Positions 1 to 8,606 of a stretch of DNA of 64,000 bases are shown here, piece after piece. Under the pieces are notes generated by a model that saw only the letters and a program-made list of their open reading frames with translations, did no database searches and was not told the DNA's origin. The DNA lies in contig NZ_CP121472.1 of assembly GCF_036208045.1 (NCBI RefSeq), positions 4,723,531-4,787,530 on the forward strand, in the 5' to 3' direction. The position numbers and the translations under genes were made by a program. How positions within the stretch are numbered: the stretch's first letter is position 1; each line of letters begins with the position of its first letter. This DNA comes from Thiorhodovibrio winogradskyi (lineage in GTDB: Bacteria > Pseudomonadota > Gammaproteobacteria > Chromatiales > Chromatiaceae).

Positions 1-811
1 CCAAACTATCGTTGACGCCATCGAGCATGACATACTCCCAGGTGATGCGTCGGCGCTTATCCGCACCGGCATAGACCTTGCAGGCCGACACCAGTTCCTC
101 GAGCGGGTATTTGCGATTGATCGGCACCAGTTGGTCCCGCAGCGCGTTATTCGGCGCATGCAGTGAGACCGCCAAGGAGACGTCGGCAACCTCTTTTAGC
201 CGGTATATATTGGGGACCACTCCGGAGGTGGACAGAGTCACCCGGGTCTTGGCCAACATATAGGCCAAATCATGCCGCATCACCGCCATGGCTTGCACCA
301 CGGCGTCGAAATTGGCCAAGGGCTCGCCCATGCCCATGAGCACCACGTTGGTTGGCGCCAAACCGATGCGCCGGGTTGCGGTCCAGACCTGGCCGATAAT
401 TTCGCCCGGGGTCAAATTGCGGTTAAAGCCCTGACGCGCGGTCGCGCAGAACCGACAGTCGAGTGCGCAGCCAACCTGGGATGAGACACATAGCGTGCGT
501 CTCTTGCCTTCAGGAATGAAGACGGTCTCGACCCGCTGCCCGTCGGTAAGTTCAAGTATCCACTTGACCGTGCCATCGGGTGCTGGCTGCTCCAAGGCGA
601 CCCGAGGCAAGTCGCAACGACACTGGCGGCCCAGGGATGCGCGCATGGCCGCTGGCAAATCTGTCATGCAGGAAAAGTCCAGCACACCCAGCTTGTGCAT
701 CCATTTAAACAGATTGCGACCATGAAAGGCCTTGCCGCCATGCGCGATGGCAAGCTGCTCGCAACCGTGGATGTCAAGCTCTAGCGGATTGATGGACTGA
801 GCCGTGGTCAT
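1..811 (-). CDS. rlmN: RlmN, 23S rRNA/tRNA adenine-C2 methyltransferase (3' end missing)
   Basis: Radical-SAM enzyme that methylates C2 of A2503 in 23S rRNA and A37 in some tRNAs. The reverse strand reads open from an ATG at 811 to the window edge, about 270 residues of a family usually 360-390 long, so the C-terminus lies outside. The N-terminal helical domain includes GRNLFKWMHK. The radical-SAM cluster is C-x3-C-x2-C in the segment GCALDCRFCATARQGF, followed by NLTPGEIIGQVW, which is diagnostic for RlmN. It lies 34 bp downstream of ndk on the same strand, the usual gammaproteobacterial order. Confidence 0.93.
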   Translation of the reverse strand, partial: MTTAQSINPLELDIHGCEQLAIAHGGKAFHGRNLFKWMHKLGVLDFSCMTDLPAAMRASLGRQCRCDLPRVALEQPAPDGTVKWILELTDGQRVETVFIPEGKRRTLCVSSQVGCALDCRFCATARQGFNRNLTPGEIIGQVWTATRRIGLAPTNVVLMGMGEPLANFDAVVQAMAVMRHDLAYMLAKTRVTLSTSGVVPNIYRLKEVADVSLAVSLHAPNNALRDQLVPINRKYPLEELVSACKVYAGADKRRRITWEYVMLDGVNDSL

Positions 812-845
812 GAAGCAGGAATCCTGGAATGGTTGACCCATCAAC

Positions 846-1274
846 TCAGCGCGTACGCGGGCAAACCCCTTCGGGGAAGAAAAAGGCAATCTCGGTCGCG
901 GCCGTATCCGGCGCATCCGAGCCATGCACCGCATTTTCAGTAAAGGAGTCGGCGAAGTCCGCGCGTATGGTGCCAGGCGCGGCCTGAGCGGGGTTGGTGG
1001 CGCCCATGATCTCGCGGTTAAGGGCGATGGCGTCCTCGCCCTCAAGCGCCATGGCCAGCACCGGACCCGAGGTCATGAAACCAACCAGCTCGTCAAAAAA
1101 AGGCTTGCCTTGATGCACGGCATAAAAGGCAGTGGCCTGCTCGCGGGTCAGGTGCGACATGCGAGCGGCGACAATCCGCAAGCCGGCTTTCTCGAATCGC
1201 TCGCAAATGGCTCCGATGGCATTCTTTGCCACCGCGTTAGGCTTAATGATGGATAAGGTTTGCTGGACGCTCAT
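846..1274 (-). CDS. ndk: Nucleoside diphosphate kinase
   Basis: Transfers the gamma-phosphate from ATP to nucleoside diphosphates through a phospho-histidine. The protein is 142 residues, the normal family length, starting [15 protein letters not shown] and carrying the catalytic-His segment NAVHGSD near residue 117. The ATG at 1274 is chosen over longer in-frame starts because AAGGAG lies 7 nt upstream and the family begins here. It is probably co-transcribed with rlmN downstream. Confidence 0.97.
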   Translation of the reverse strand: MSVQQTLSIIKPNAVAKNAIGAICERFEKAGLRIVAARMSHLTREQATAFYAVHQGKPFFDELVGFMTSGPVLAMALEGEDAIALNREIMGATNPAQAAPGTIRADFADSFTENAVHGSDAPDTAATEIAFFFPEGVCPRTR

Positions 1275-1474
1275 GCTGACTCCTTGAAGCGGGCTTGCGC
1301 CCTGGAAACAAAAAAGTGTGATCCAAGCGCACAAGTCTAATCGGGAAGTGGCCCGAAAATCCATCTGTCGCGCGCAAATGTCGAGGAGATGAGGTGACAA
1401 GGACGCTCAGGTTCGCGACAATCCAAGGTTTTTTGCCTTGGACCATTTGGCAATCACTAACGGGAAAAGCGGCC

Positions 1475-2431
1475 ATGAGCGATTATGATCTTTTCAACGG
1501 CGATGCGGACGGGCTCTGCGCCCTGCAGCAACTGCGTCTGGCCGAACCCCGTGCGAGCCAGCTAATCACTGGCGTCAAACGCGATATAGCCTTGCTCGGG
1601 CAGGTACGGCCAGCTCCCGGCGATCGGCTCACGGTACTCGATATCTCGCTGGATAAAAACCGCACGGATCTGGAGCGAGTACTCGCGGCCGGCGCCACCG
1701 TGCGCTGGTTCGACCACCATTATGCCGGAGAAATTCCAACCCACGACCGGCTCGAGGCGCATATCGATCCCTGCCCGGATCAGGGGACCAGTTTGCTGGT
1801 GAATACCGCGCTTGACGGGCACTTTCTCCCGTGGGCGCTGGTCGGCACCTTTGGCGATAATTTCGATGCCAGAGCACGGCGACTGGCTACCGCGGCTGGA
1901 CTGTCCGAGCAAGACACCGACGCATTGCGTGAGCTTGGCATTTTGCTCAACTACAACGGCTATGGGGCACAGGTCAGCGACCTGCATTTTGCGCCCGACG
2001 CGCTCTTTCGGCGCCTGCAGCCCTATCGCGACCCGCGCGAGTTCATCGCCGCCGATGAGGCTTTCAGCCAACTGCGCGCCGGCTACGCGCGGGACATGTC
2101 GCTGGCGCGGGCGCTAACGCCCGAACACGAATCCCCAAGCCACTGCCTGCTGCGGCTGCCAAACGAGCCTTGGGCGCGCCGAGTCAGCGGCGTGCTTGGC
2201 AATGCACTGGCCCAGCAAGCTCCAGGGCGCGCCCATGCCCTGCTAACGGCACTCGAGCAAGGCGGCTATTTGGTCAGTGTGCGCGCCCCGCTCGAGCGCC
2301 CCGATGGCGCCGATGCGCTCTGCCGTCAGTTCCCCACCGGCGGAGGGCGCAGTGCCGCCGCTGGCATCAACGCGCTGCCGGAATCCGACTATGATCGATT
2401 CCTGGCTGCCTTCCATGCCGCTTTCACCTGA
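1475..2431 (+). CDS. DHH-family phosphoesterase
   Basis: Predicted metal-dependent phosphoesterase of 318 residues. Two family motifs are visible: the DADG metal motif at residues 10-13 and DHH at 80-82, after a hydrophobic strand. The C-terminal part holds the glycine-rich segment GGGRSAAAGINALP, which resembles the substrate-binding GGGH region of DHHA1-type domains. The substrate is not evident; family members act on polyphosphate, pyrophosphate, cyclic dinucleotides or nanoRNA. The start at MSDYDLFNGD is preferred because the DxDG motif sits near the N-terminus in the family; the ribosome site is weak. It is divergent from ndk. Confidence 0.8.
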   Translation: MSDYDLFNGDADGLCALQQLRLAEPRASQLITGVKRDIALLGQVRPAPGDRLTVLDISLDKNRTDLERVLAAGATVRWFDHHYAGEIPTHDRLEAHIDPCPDQGTSLLVNTALDGHFLPWALVGTFGDNFDARARRLATAAGLSEQDTDALRELGILLNYNGYGAQVSDLHFAPDALFRRLQPYRDPREFIAADEAFSQLRAGYARDMSLARALTPEHESPSHCLLRLPNEPWARRVSGVLGNALAQQAPGRAHALLTALEQGGYLVSVRAPLERPDGADALCRQFPTGGGRSAAAGINALPESDYDRFLAAFHAAFT

Positions 2432-2475
2432 TCGCGCCCCTCGGCCTCTGCCATCCACCGCCGCTCGGTAAAAAC

Positions 2476-2503
2476 TTGAAAAAGCGCTCCACTGTATTAG
2501 AAT
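2476..2503 (+). promoter_or_regulatory. Candidate sigma70 promoter of the small membrane protein gene
   Basis: TTGAAA (2476-2481) and TAGAAT (2498-2503) are separated by 16 bp in an AT-rich island about 50 bp before the ATG at 2552. The -10 region contains TTAGAATAT, the same nonamer that forms half of the palindrome at 5280-5297. Confidence 0.5.
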
Positions 2504-2551
2504 ATACTTATAGACTAACTTAACGGCTCACAGCTTTTTAGGAGCGCGATC

Positions 2552-2773
2552 ATGATCGATTGCAACAGTATGCGCGCAGCCGTCCTCCTGTCAGGCGCTC
2601 TCATGCTTGCCGGGCTCCTGTTAGGCGGCATCGCGATGAGTACGCCACTGGTGATACTGGCCAGCTATGCGTCGCTGATTCTTGTTCTGACTGCTAGCCT
2701 GGTACTCGCGGGGATTTTTCTTGTTGCCATGATTCCGGGCGTCTCGCGCCGGCTCGAGGAGTGCCAGCACTGA
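2552..2773 (+). CDS. Small two-helix membrane protein, unknown function
   Basis: A 73-residue protein with two hydrophobic stretches, roughly residues 8-28 and 32-60, and a short charged tail (SRRLEECQH). TTAGGAG lies about 8 nt before the ATG, which together with the promoter-like sequence at 2476-2503 supports real expression. I recognise no family. It stands alone between the DHH gene and the cytochrome module, which is on the other strand. Confidence 0.6.
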   Translation: MIDCNSMRAAVLLSGALMLAGLLLGGIAMSTPLVILASYASLILVLTASLVLAGIFLVAMIPGVSRRLEECQH

Positions 2774-2866
2774 TCGCTCCGCGCTGACCACAGACCCACC
2801 GGCTGGTGCCGAACAATTTTTTTGCGCAGCCTTTGTTCGACAGCCATGCCCTGGAATGATGGACTA

Positions 2867-2894
2867 GCACGGGAGCGCTTATGCGCTCCCGTGC
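2867..2894 (-). terminator. Perfect 12-bp stem-loop after the NapC-type gene
   Basis: Arms GCACGGGAGCGC (2867-2878) and GCGCTCCCGTGC (2883-2894) pair perfectly around the loop TTAT, 2 nt past the stop codon of the NapC-type gene. There is no T-run on either strand, so it may be a Rho-linked or bidirectional terminator, or an RNA 3'-end stabiliser, rather than a classical intrinsic terminator. Confidence 0.5.
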
Positions 2895-2896
2895 CC

Positions 2897-3526
2897 TCAA
2901 TGCTCGCCCAGCAAGGCCGCGGCCGCACCGGGTTCAAGCGCGAATTCCTCCTCGACCATGCTATTCCAGGCGGCGCGCTTGAAGGTCTGGCGCTCGGGTA
3001 CCGGCCGATGCACCAGATTGATGTGGCAGTCTACGCAGGTCTTGCCCTGGGCATCCTCCTGGTGGATCGCCGCCGTGTTGGCCCGCGTCCCCAGAATGGC
3101 CTCCTGAGTATGACAGCGCTTGCAGGTGGCTGAGTCACGCTTGCGGAACCAGTCGCGCGCGGCGAAGGCCGCCTCGGGCAAATGCAGGGTATTAATGACC
3201 GGGTCATCGTAGTCAGGTCCAAAAAGCTGCTTGATGAGATCCTTGGTGCCCACGGCATGGTCATAGGTCGCCATGATGATACCCTCTGACACATGGCAGT
3301 CGCCGCAGCTCGCGCGCACGCCCGAAGGAGAGTTGTAATGCACGGATTGCCGGTAGAAGTCATCCGCGTAGGTCATGGAATGACAAGACAGGCAGAACTC
3401 GTTTGAGCTGGTGAAGTGGTCGAACTCGATCAAAAAGAACATGAACACGACGCCGCCGAGGCCGCCAGCCACGAGCGCAAAAAGCACATGACGGGTGATA
3501 AAGAGCGGAGCGCGTAGCTTAATCAT
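2897..3526 (-). CDS. NapC/NirT-family tetraheme membrane quinol dehydrogenase
   Basis: Membrane-anchored cytochrome of 209 residues expected to pass electrons between the quinone pool and a periplasmic partner. One N-terminal helix (about residues 12-34) is followed by four CxxCH heme sites at about 45, 74, 135 and 164. The DHFTSSNEFCLSCHSM segment around the first heme is typical of NapC/NirT. The ATG at 3526 overlaps the end of the octaheme gene and has GAGGG 8 nt upstream in that gene; a GTG at 3532 is less well placed. The tight overlap implies translational coupling with the HAO-like protein, which is therefore its likely partner. NrfH and cM552 are relatives. Confidence 0.9.
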   Translation of the reverse strand: MIKLRAPLFITRHVLFALVAGGLGGVVFMFFLIEFDHFTSSNEFCLSCHSMTYADDFYRQSVHYNSPSGVRASCGDCHVSEGIIMATYDHAVGTKDLIKQLFGPDYDDPVINTLHLPEAAFAARDWFRKRDSATCKRCHTQEAILGTRANTAAIHQEDAQGKTCVDCHINLVHRPVPERQTFKRAAWNSMVEEEFALEPGAAAALLGEH

Positions 3527-5084
3527 CACCACGACCCTCGCTGGCTGGGCTGACTGGCACCGCCTCCGTCATCGGAGCAACAGCTTGGGCTTCAGCACCG
3601 GCTCGCGGTGACTGACCTGATGGATCCGCGCTTTCCTCAAGCTCGCTCGTGTCTGGCTCGAGCCTGGGTGGCGGTGACCAGCCAAGGATGGGGTTGGCCG
3701 CATCAGGACTGGACTGCCAGCGATGATGATCGCTCCTCGCCAACACCGAGTCGACCAACTCGGCCGCCGCACCCCCCGCCACCGCGCGCGCCTCGGGCAG
3801 GAAGCGGCTGTAAAAATTCCGCCCGACCAGATACATGCCTTCCCACCAGGCGTGATTGGGGCTCATCATGGCAGCGCCATGGCGCGCGCGCGCGCCCTCG
3901 TCATGCCACAGCTCCCAATAGATGAATTCCAGCGGCTCGTCAAAGGGCAGCGGAGTCAGTAGTCCCTGCTCATACAGGCCCTTCATAATGGCGGCCGCCG
4001 GCTCGCCAAACTTGCCGTTGTAAAGCTGCACCACCGCATCGAATTGATCCATGAAGCTGGCGGTGAAGGTCTTGCCGTGGCACTCCAGGCACACCATGCT
4101 CATAATCTGGCGCCGCCGGTCTGGCCCCACCACCATCTTGACCTTGCCAGTGCCGCCATCGGCCTTGGTCAACTCGCTACCACGTTTGGGCGGCTTCTGG
4201 TCTGCCGGGAGTTCGAGTTTCTCGCCACTCTCAAGCACCACCAGATATTGCCGCGCTGAAACCGGGGTGTTCAGGCTCCAGGCGTTGCGCAGGCCCACAT
4301 CGTGAGTGGATGGAATCTTGCCGGCGCCGCCCATGTGACAGGTCACACAGGTGGGCGCGGCCTTGTAGTCCTGTCCGGCAATCCAGGTATCGGCATCCAA
4401 ATTCATCGCCTCGCGATTGGCTTTGTAAATCATGCCATGCTTGGATGCCTCGAAGACCTCTTTGTCCGGAGAGTCCGGCCCTGAGTGGCAGCGCACGCAG
4501 GCATCCGGCTCGCGCGCCTGCGCCTTGGAGAAGGCATGGCGCCCATGGCAGGAGGAACAGGAGCCCTTGGAACCATCCGGATTGATGCGCCCGATGCCGG
4601 AATTCGGCCAGGTCGTCGGATCCAGACTACCGTCGCCACGCACCTTCACACGCGAACCATGGCATTGATCGCAGCCAGCAGCCTGCATGGCCGCGCCGGT
4701 CAGATTGTGCGCCAGCGCCGGCACCCGCTCGCTAATAATGGCGTGAGCCTCGGCATGCACCGAGCCGGCCTGTTCCTCGAACTCCTGCTGATGGCAACGC
4801 CCGCAGTCCTTGGGTGAAACGATGGTCGCGATGACCTGTCCCTCGTGGGTGATGGCATCGACATCGGCACTGTCAGCCTGATGGCAATCCAAACAGTTGA
4901 CCCCCGCGCGCTGGTGAGCACTCTCACGCCACTGCTCGGCAAGTCCAGGCGAGGCCTTGGCGTGACAACTGACGCAGTTCTCGCCCTCGGGATGACCCCA
5001 ATGACTGGGGTCCAATTCGACCTTGGCCGCCTGAGCCAAGGCACCCGTCACGCATAAGACCAACAACAGAATCGGATGCTTCAT
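3519..5084 (-). CDS. Octaheme hydroxylamine-oxidoreductase-like cytochrome c
   Basis: Periplasmic multiheme protein of 521 residues. A signal peptide of about 19 residues (ending ALAQA) is followed by eight CxxCH sites at 37, 64, 94, 138, 176, 196, 246 and 332, and then a heme-free helical region with WELWHDEGARARHGAAMM and WWEGMYLVGRNFY. Eight hemes in this spacing plus a C-terminal helical domain fit the HAO family. The acidic, Pro/Ala-rich last 50 residues look unstructured. The pairing with a NapC-type gene matches the reductive HAO-like arrangement of Epsilonproteobacteria. Whether the Tyr that cross-links heme P460 in oxidative HAOs is present cannot be settled without an alignment; Tyr389, 418 and 425 are candidates. 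Direction of catalysis and substrate are inferred only. Confidence 0.85.
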   Translation of the reverse strand: MKHPILLLVLCVTGALAQAAKVELDPSHWGHPEGENCVSCHAKASPGLAEQWRESAHQRAGVNCLDCHQADSADVDAITHEGQVIATIVSPKDCGRCHQQEFEEQAGSVHAEAHAIISERVPALAHNLTGAAMQAAGCDQCHGSRVKVRGDGSLDPTTWPNSGIGRINPDGSKGSCSSCHGRHAFSKAQAREPDACVRCHSGPDSPDKEVFEASKHGMIYKANREAMNLDADTWIAGQDYKAAPTCVTCHMGGAGKIPSTHDVGLRNAWSLNTPVSARQYLVVLESGEKLELPADQKPPKRGSELTKADGGTGKVKMVVGPDRRRQIMSMVCLECHGKTFTASFMDQFDAVVQLYNGKFGEPAAAIMKGLYEQGLLTPLPFDEPLEFIYWELWHDEGARARHGAAMMSPNHAWWEGMYLVGRNFYSRFLPEARAVAGGAAAELVDSVLARSDHHRWQSSPDAANPILGWSPPPRLEPDTSELEESADPSGQSPRAGAEAQAVAPMTEAVPVSPASEGRGDD

Positions 5085-5525
5085 GAGCGCACCTTACAAA
5101 TTACCGGATGAACATCAATGTATTGTGAGCTTGGCTGCAGCAGAAAATTTTCCAAAGGGATCCGCGTATCCGCGACCGCCCGCGGTGGGAGCCGGAACGA
5201 TACGCATCTCTGGCAATGATGAGCAGGCGCTGAAATGAAGAATGCTTCAAATCAAGACCATCCCGCTGTGGAATGCATTAATTAGAATATTCTAATTTAA
5301 GAAAATTAAGCGCTAATCATATTGCGCAGGCGACCGGTTTCCTCTCTGATGACAGCCCGCATGATTACAACAAGAAGCGGCGTGGCTGGCAATCTGGTTT
5401 ATTGACCTGCGCCATGTTTCACGGCACCATTGCTGTGTCATTATGCGATGGCTCAACCGAATTTATTTCGGTCACAGTGCTTCTCCAAATTACAGCCGGT
5501 AAAGAGACCACCGGGAGGATGGCCC
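5085..5525. other. Divergent regulatory region of the multiheme module
   Basis: A 441-bp gene-free stretch between the two divergent cytochrome genes. It is AT-rich at 5270-5330, where the 18-bp palindrome lies. I see no FNR-type TTGAT-N4-ATCAA site and no tRNA. The ribosome site GGGAGG of the downstream plus-strand gene is at 5513-5518. Confidence 0.6.
5280..5297. promoter_or_regulatory. Perfect 18-bp palindrome, probable operator
   Basis: AATTAGAATATTCTAATT is a perfect inverted repeat with no spacer, centred between 5288 and 5289. It lies about 190 bp upstream of the HAO-like start and 230 bp upstream of the c554-like start. The symmetry suggests a dimeric regulator that could control both directions. 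The regulator is unknown. Confidence 0.55.
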
Positions 5526-6860
5526 ATGATTCCAAATCAACTTCAATCCCGCACAATACGCGCGGTTATCGTGGCGGCTGCCTTCGTGGCATGCGCCAGC
5601 CTGAGCGCCCGTCTAGTGGCGGAAGAAGACTCCAATGGCGCGGAAAATATTCATCACGTGTCTTCCGAGGTATGCGCCAATTGCCATCAGGACATCTATA
5701 AACAATGGCAAGGTTCAATGCATGCCAATAGCACGGCATTGACTGATCCTATTCACGGCACTTTCTATAAACAGGAAGCCGGCGACCCCACCGAGGAAGG
5801 CGTTCTGCATAAAGCGTCGGGCAAATACCCTATCTGCCTGCAATGTCACGCACCCAATGCCGCGCTTGATAAGACCACCAAGCTTGACGCCAAACCTGCT
5901 TATCTAGAAGGTGTGAATTGCGTTGCCTGTCACACCCTTGCCAGTTATAAAGGGATCGAGGGTCCGGACGGCAAACTGCGACTGGGCGTGCAGTCCTATG
6001 AAGTCGCGGATGTACTGCAGGGACCATCGGGCATGAATAACAGGCTTGCCGAACTGGCCAGCAGTGGAGATGACCTTTTCGGCGGCGCTGGTGTTGGCGC
6101 TGCTGACTCGCAAAAGCCCAACCCGCATTTGGGTGAACCGGTGGAATTCGAGGGCAAGGAGATCCCGGCCCTGCCCATGGCCGGCAATCCCAAGCTGATG
6201 AAAAGCTCTGACTCCTGCATGGGCTGCCATGATCAGCGTAATAATCCCCATGGCGTGCCTCTGTGCCAGACCGGCAATGAGTACCGGCAGAGTGACTCCG
6301 AGGTCAACTGCATCGCTTGCCACATGCCCATTGCCGACGGCCTGGCAAATCACGCCATGGGTGGTGGCCATGATCCAGCCATGCTCAAGCGCGCACTGAT
6401 TTTCGATATTGACACCGAAACCGAGGGCGACAACCTCAAGACGACCGTTTTTATCAAGAATCAATTGCCGCATTCCATGCCCACTGGCGCACCTTTCCGT
6501 AACGTCTACCTCAAGCTGACGGCTTATGATGACAGTGGCGCGGTGGTATGGGAAAACGCCGAAGAACACCCCGGCAAGGATGACCCCCAGGCGTACTTCT
6601 CCTACTCGATGCAGGACGATGAAGGCATGCCCGCCATGCCCCCGGTCGCCACCAAGCCTGGTGACGACACACGGCTCGCACCACACGAAGAGCGCACACT
6701 GGTCTACGAGATCCCCGCCACGACCGTCGCCCTGGTGCGGGGCGAGCTCTACTACAATCTGCTCTGGCCAGTCCTGGTTGAGAAATTCACCCACCTACCC
6801 AAGGAACTGACCGACCCGGTCCTGATCGCCGTGGCCGAAAACCCGATCAGCGAGGACTAG
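5526..6860 (+). CDS. Pentaheme c554-like cytochrome c
   Basis: Exported cytochrome of 444 residues. An N-terminal hydrophobic signal (about 11-30) precedes five CxxCH sites at 50, 104, 132, 231 and 262; these sit in the first 270 residues and resemble the cytochrome c554/c-prime fold family. The last 160 residues are heme-free and predicted beta-rich (for example HSMPTGAPFRNVYLKLTAYD). The ATG at 5526 follows GGGAGG by 7 nt; an upstream in-frame ATG gives a poor leader. It is divergent from the HAO-like/NapC pair. In ammonia oxidisers HAO, c554 and cM552 form one redox module, so this protein may be the electron shuttle of an analogous module. Confidence 0.82.
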   Translation: MIPNQLQSRTIRAVIVAAAFVACASLSARLVAEEDSNGAENIHHVSSEVCANCHQDIYKQWQGSMHANSTALTDPIHGTFYKQEAGDPTEEGVLHKASGKYPICLQCHAPNAALDKTTKLDAKPAYLEGVNCVACHTLASYKGIEGPDGKLRLGVQSYEVADVLQGPSGMNNRLAELASSGDDLFGGAGVGAADSQKPNPHLGEPVEFEGKEIPALPMAGNPKLMKSSDSCMGCHDQRNNPHGVPLCQTGNEYRQSDSEVNCIACHMPIADGLANHAMGGGHDPAMLKRALIFDIDTETEGDNLKTTVFIKNQLPHSMPTGAPFRNVYLKLTAYDDSGAVVWENAEEHPGKDDPQAYFSYSMQDDEGMPAMPPVATKPGDDTRLAPHEERTLVYEIPATTVALVRGELYYNLLWPVLVEKFTHLPKELTDPVLIAVAENPISED

Positions 6861-6871
6861 CCCCAACCCAA

Positions 6872-6897
6872 CGCCCGGCCCTGCCGGGCGTTCTTTT
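6872..6897 (+). terminator. Intrinsic terminator of the c554-like gene
   Basis: CGCCCGGC (6872-6879) pairs with GCCGGGCG (6883-6890) around a 3-nt loop and is followed by TTCTTTTG, 11 nt after the stop codon. Confidence 0.85.
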
Positions 6898-7113
6898 GTG
6901 GGCATGCTCTCATCACCGCTTGCCCTCGCCTTCCTGCCGCTTCTGGATGTGATTGACGGTCATCTGCTGCCAAGACAGCCGTCATTGGTCCAGCACAAAC
7001 AAGCCAAAGAACCGGCGCGCAGCGGCTTTTTTCATTGGGCCTGGCCGCACTTTAGGCGACAATAACCACCTCTGACAAACCTTCCGAGAGCTCACTGAAC
7101 GAGGCCAATTTCC

Positions 7114-8199
7114 CTGAACACCCAAACCTCTCCCACCATCGAATGGCTCGGCATCGCCGCCGCCCAACCCAGCACCAAACACCGCGCAAACGCCGAGGCG
7201 CGCCAGGCCCAGCTCACCAAACCGGCAGGCTCTCTTGGCCGACTCGAGCCTCTTGCCTGCCAGCTTGCCGAACTCCAAGCACGCGAACGTCCACAAATCG
7301 AGCGCGTACAGATCGTCGTTTTCGCTGGCGATCATGGCATTGCCCGCGCTGGGGTGTCGGCCTTCCCACAAGAGGTCACCGCCGCCATGGTGCGCAACTT
7401 TGCCACCGGCGGGGCCGCCATTAGTGTACTGGCCAGGCAGCTTGGCGCGGACTTTGAAGTGGTGAACCTGGGCACTGTCATCGACCCCGGGCCTCTGCCC
7501 GGTGTGAAGGACTACCGCCTGGGCCCCGGCACCGCCAGTTTCGCTGACCGCCCGGCCATGACCGAGCATCAACTTGCCTGCGCGCTGGGAGCGGGCCGCC
7601 ATGCGGTCGAACGCGCCCATCTGCAAGGATGCGAGTTGTTCATTGGCGGGGAAATGGGCATTGGCAACACCACCTCGGCCGCCGCCATCGCCTGCGCGCT
7701 GCTCGGGCAGGCAGCAGAGGTACTGGCAGGCCCGGGCACTGGACTGGACGTGGCCGGGGTTGCCAGAAAAACCGCCATTATTGCCTCCGCGCTGCGCCAG
7801 CACCGGCAAGCTTGCGCATCCCCGCTTGACACCCTGCGCTGCCTGGGCGGCTTTGAGATCGCGGCGCTGGCAGGCGCCTATGTCGCCTGCGCGCAGATCG
7901 GGCTGCCGGTGCTGATCGACGGCTTCATCAGCAGCGCTGCCGCCCTGACCGCCGCGCGCCTGTGCCCAGGCGCGGAAAAGTGGTTCCTCTTCGCCCACAC
8001 CTCGGCCGAGCCGGGGCATCGCCTCATGCTAAACGCCTTGCGCGCTCAACCCTTGTTGGACATTGGCATGCGCCTGGGTGAAGGCAGCGGCGCGGCAATG
8101 GCAGTCCCCCTGCTGCGCATGGCCTGCGCGCTGCATAATGACATGGCCACCTTCGCCGAGGCGGAAGTGGCTAGCGGCCGTCAGCCGGCGGATGGCTGA
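7114..8199 (+). CDS. cobT: CobT, nicotinate-nucleotide:dimethylbenzimidazole phosphoribosyltransferase (apparent CTG start)
   Basis: Makes alpha-ribazole phosphate for the lower ligand of cobalamin. Family landmarks are [12 protein letters not shown] near residue 30, [16 protein letters not shown] near 70-85, [24 protein letters not shown] and the catalytic-Glu region [11 protein letters not shown] near the C-terminus. The conserved N-terminus continues upstream to an in-frame stop at 7096. Between that stop and LTKPAGSLG there is no ATG, GTG or TTG; only ATT 7108, CTG 7114 and ATC 7138 remain. CTG 7114 has GAGG about 9 nt upstream and gives 361 residues, matching the family's roughly 350. 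Starting at GTG 7354 would remove about 80 conserved residues. Confidence 0.88.
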   Translation: MNTQTSPTIEWLGIAAAQPSTKHRANAEARQAQLTKPAGSLGRLEPLACQLAELQARERPQIERVQIVVFAGDHGIARAGVSAFPQEVTAAMVRNFATGGAAISVLARQLGADFEVVNLGTVIDPGPLPGVKDYRLGPGTASFADRPAMTEHQLACALGAGRHAVERAHLQGCELFIGGEMGIGNTTSAAAIACALLGQAAEVLAGPGTGLDVAGVARKTAIIASALRQHRQACASPLDTLRCLGGFEIAALAGAYVACAQIGLPVLIDGFISSAAALTAARLCPGAEKWFLFAHTSAEPGHRLMLNALRAQPLLDIGMRLGEGSGAAMAVPLLRMACALHNDMATFAEAEVASGRQPADG

Positions 8200-8563
8200 G
8201 GCGAATATTGTGGCGGATGATCAGCCACCGCCCCCGGAAGCAAGGGCGTTTAAAGGCTTCACCCACAGGGCCTGCGAGTATTATCCCTGCCACCATGGGG
8301 TGCGCCGCGCCTTCAATTGCCTGTTCTGCTACTGCCCATTGATCGAGCGGGAATGCCCAGGTCCCTACCGGCTCTTCACCGATATGCGCGGCACGACACG
8401 CAAGGATTGCTCGGCCTGCCGGCTAGCCCACGATGGTATTCATCCATCCTGGGCTTTCATTCAGCGCTGGCTCGACGCTCCACCCTTTCGCGGTCAGCCA
8501 CAATCGCGCGCGCGGATTCGTGCGCTGTCACAGGCCCTCCGGCAAAAACCGCGCACCCTTTGA
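8192..8563 (+). CDS. Cysteine-rich small-domain protein, cobalamin-linked
   Basis: A 123-residue soluble protein whose central part has the cysteine pattern of the 'cysteine-rich small domain' (zf-like) family: [30 protein letters not shown] and [13 protein letters not shown]. At least seven Cys plus His suggest a bound metal or Fe-S cluster. Its ATG lies inside the last codons of cobT, so the two are translationally coupled. The family is often found near vitamin B12 genes, so a role in the cobalamin pathway is inferred. The catalytic function is unknown. Confidence 0.8.
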   Translation: MAEANIVADDQPPPPEARAFKGFTHRACEYYPCHHGVRRAFNCLFCYCPLIERECPGPYRLFTDMRGTTRKDCSACRLAHDGIHPSWAFIQRWLDAPPFRGQPQSRARIRALSQALRQKPRTL

Positions 8564-8606
8564 CTGGCGCACGCATCGCCAAGGCAGGCCGGCCGCACCC
8601 GAGGTA

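Noticed and set aside
25-725. Short plus-strand frames at the left edge
   Set aside because: They lie antisense to rlmN, which has its radical-SAM motif intact.
2797-2824. CACC/GGTG stem and T-run after the small membrane protein gene
   Set aside because: The stem is only 4 bp and the T-run starts about 8 nt later; not a convincing terminator.
5085-5525. FNR/DNR-type TTGAT-N4-ATCAA or sigma54 site for the cytochrome genes
   Set aside because: Only partial matches such as TGGCAATC and ATCAATG were found, with wrong spacing or missing half sites.
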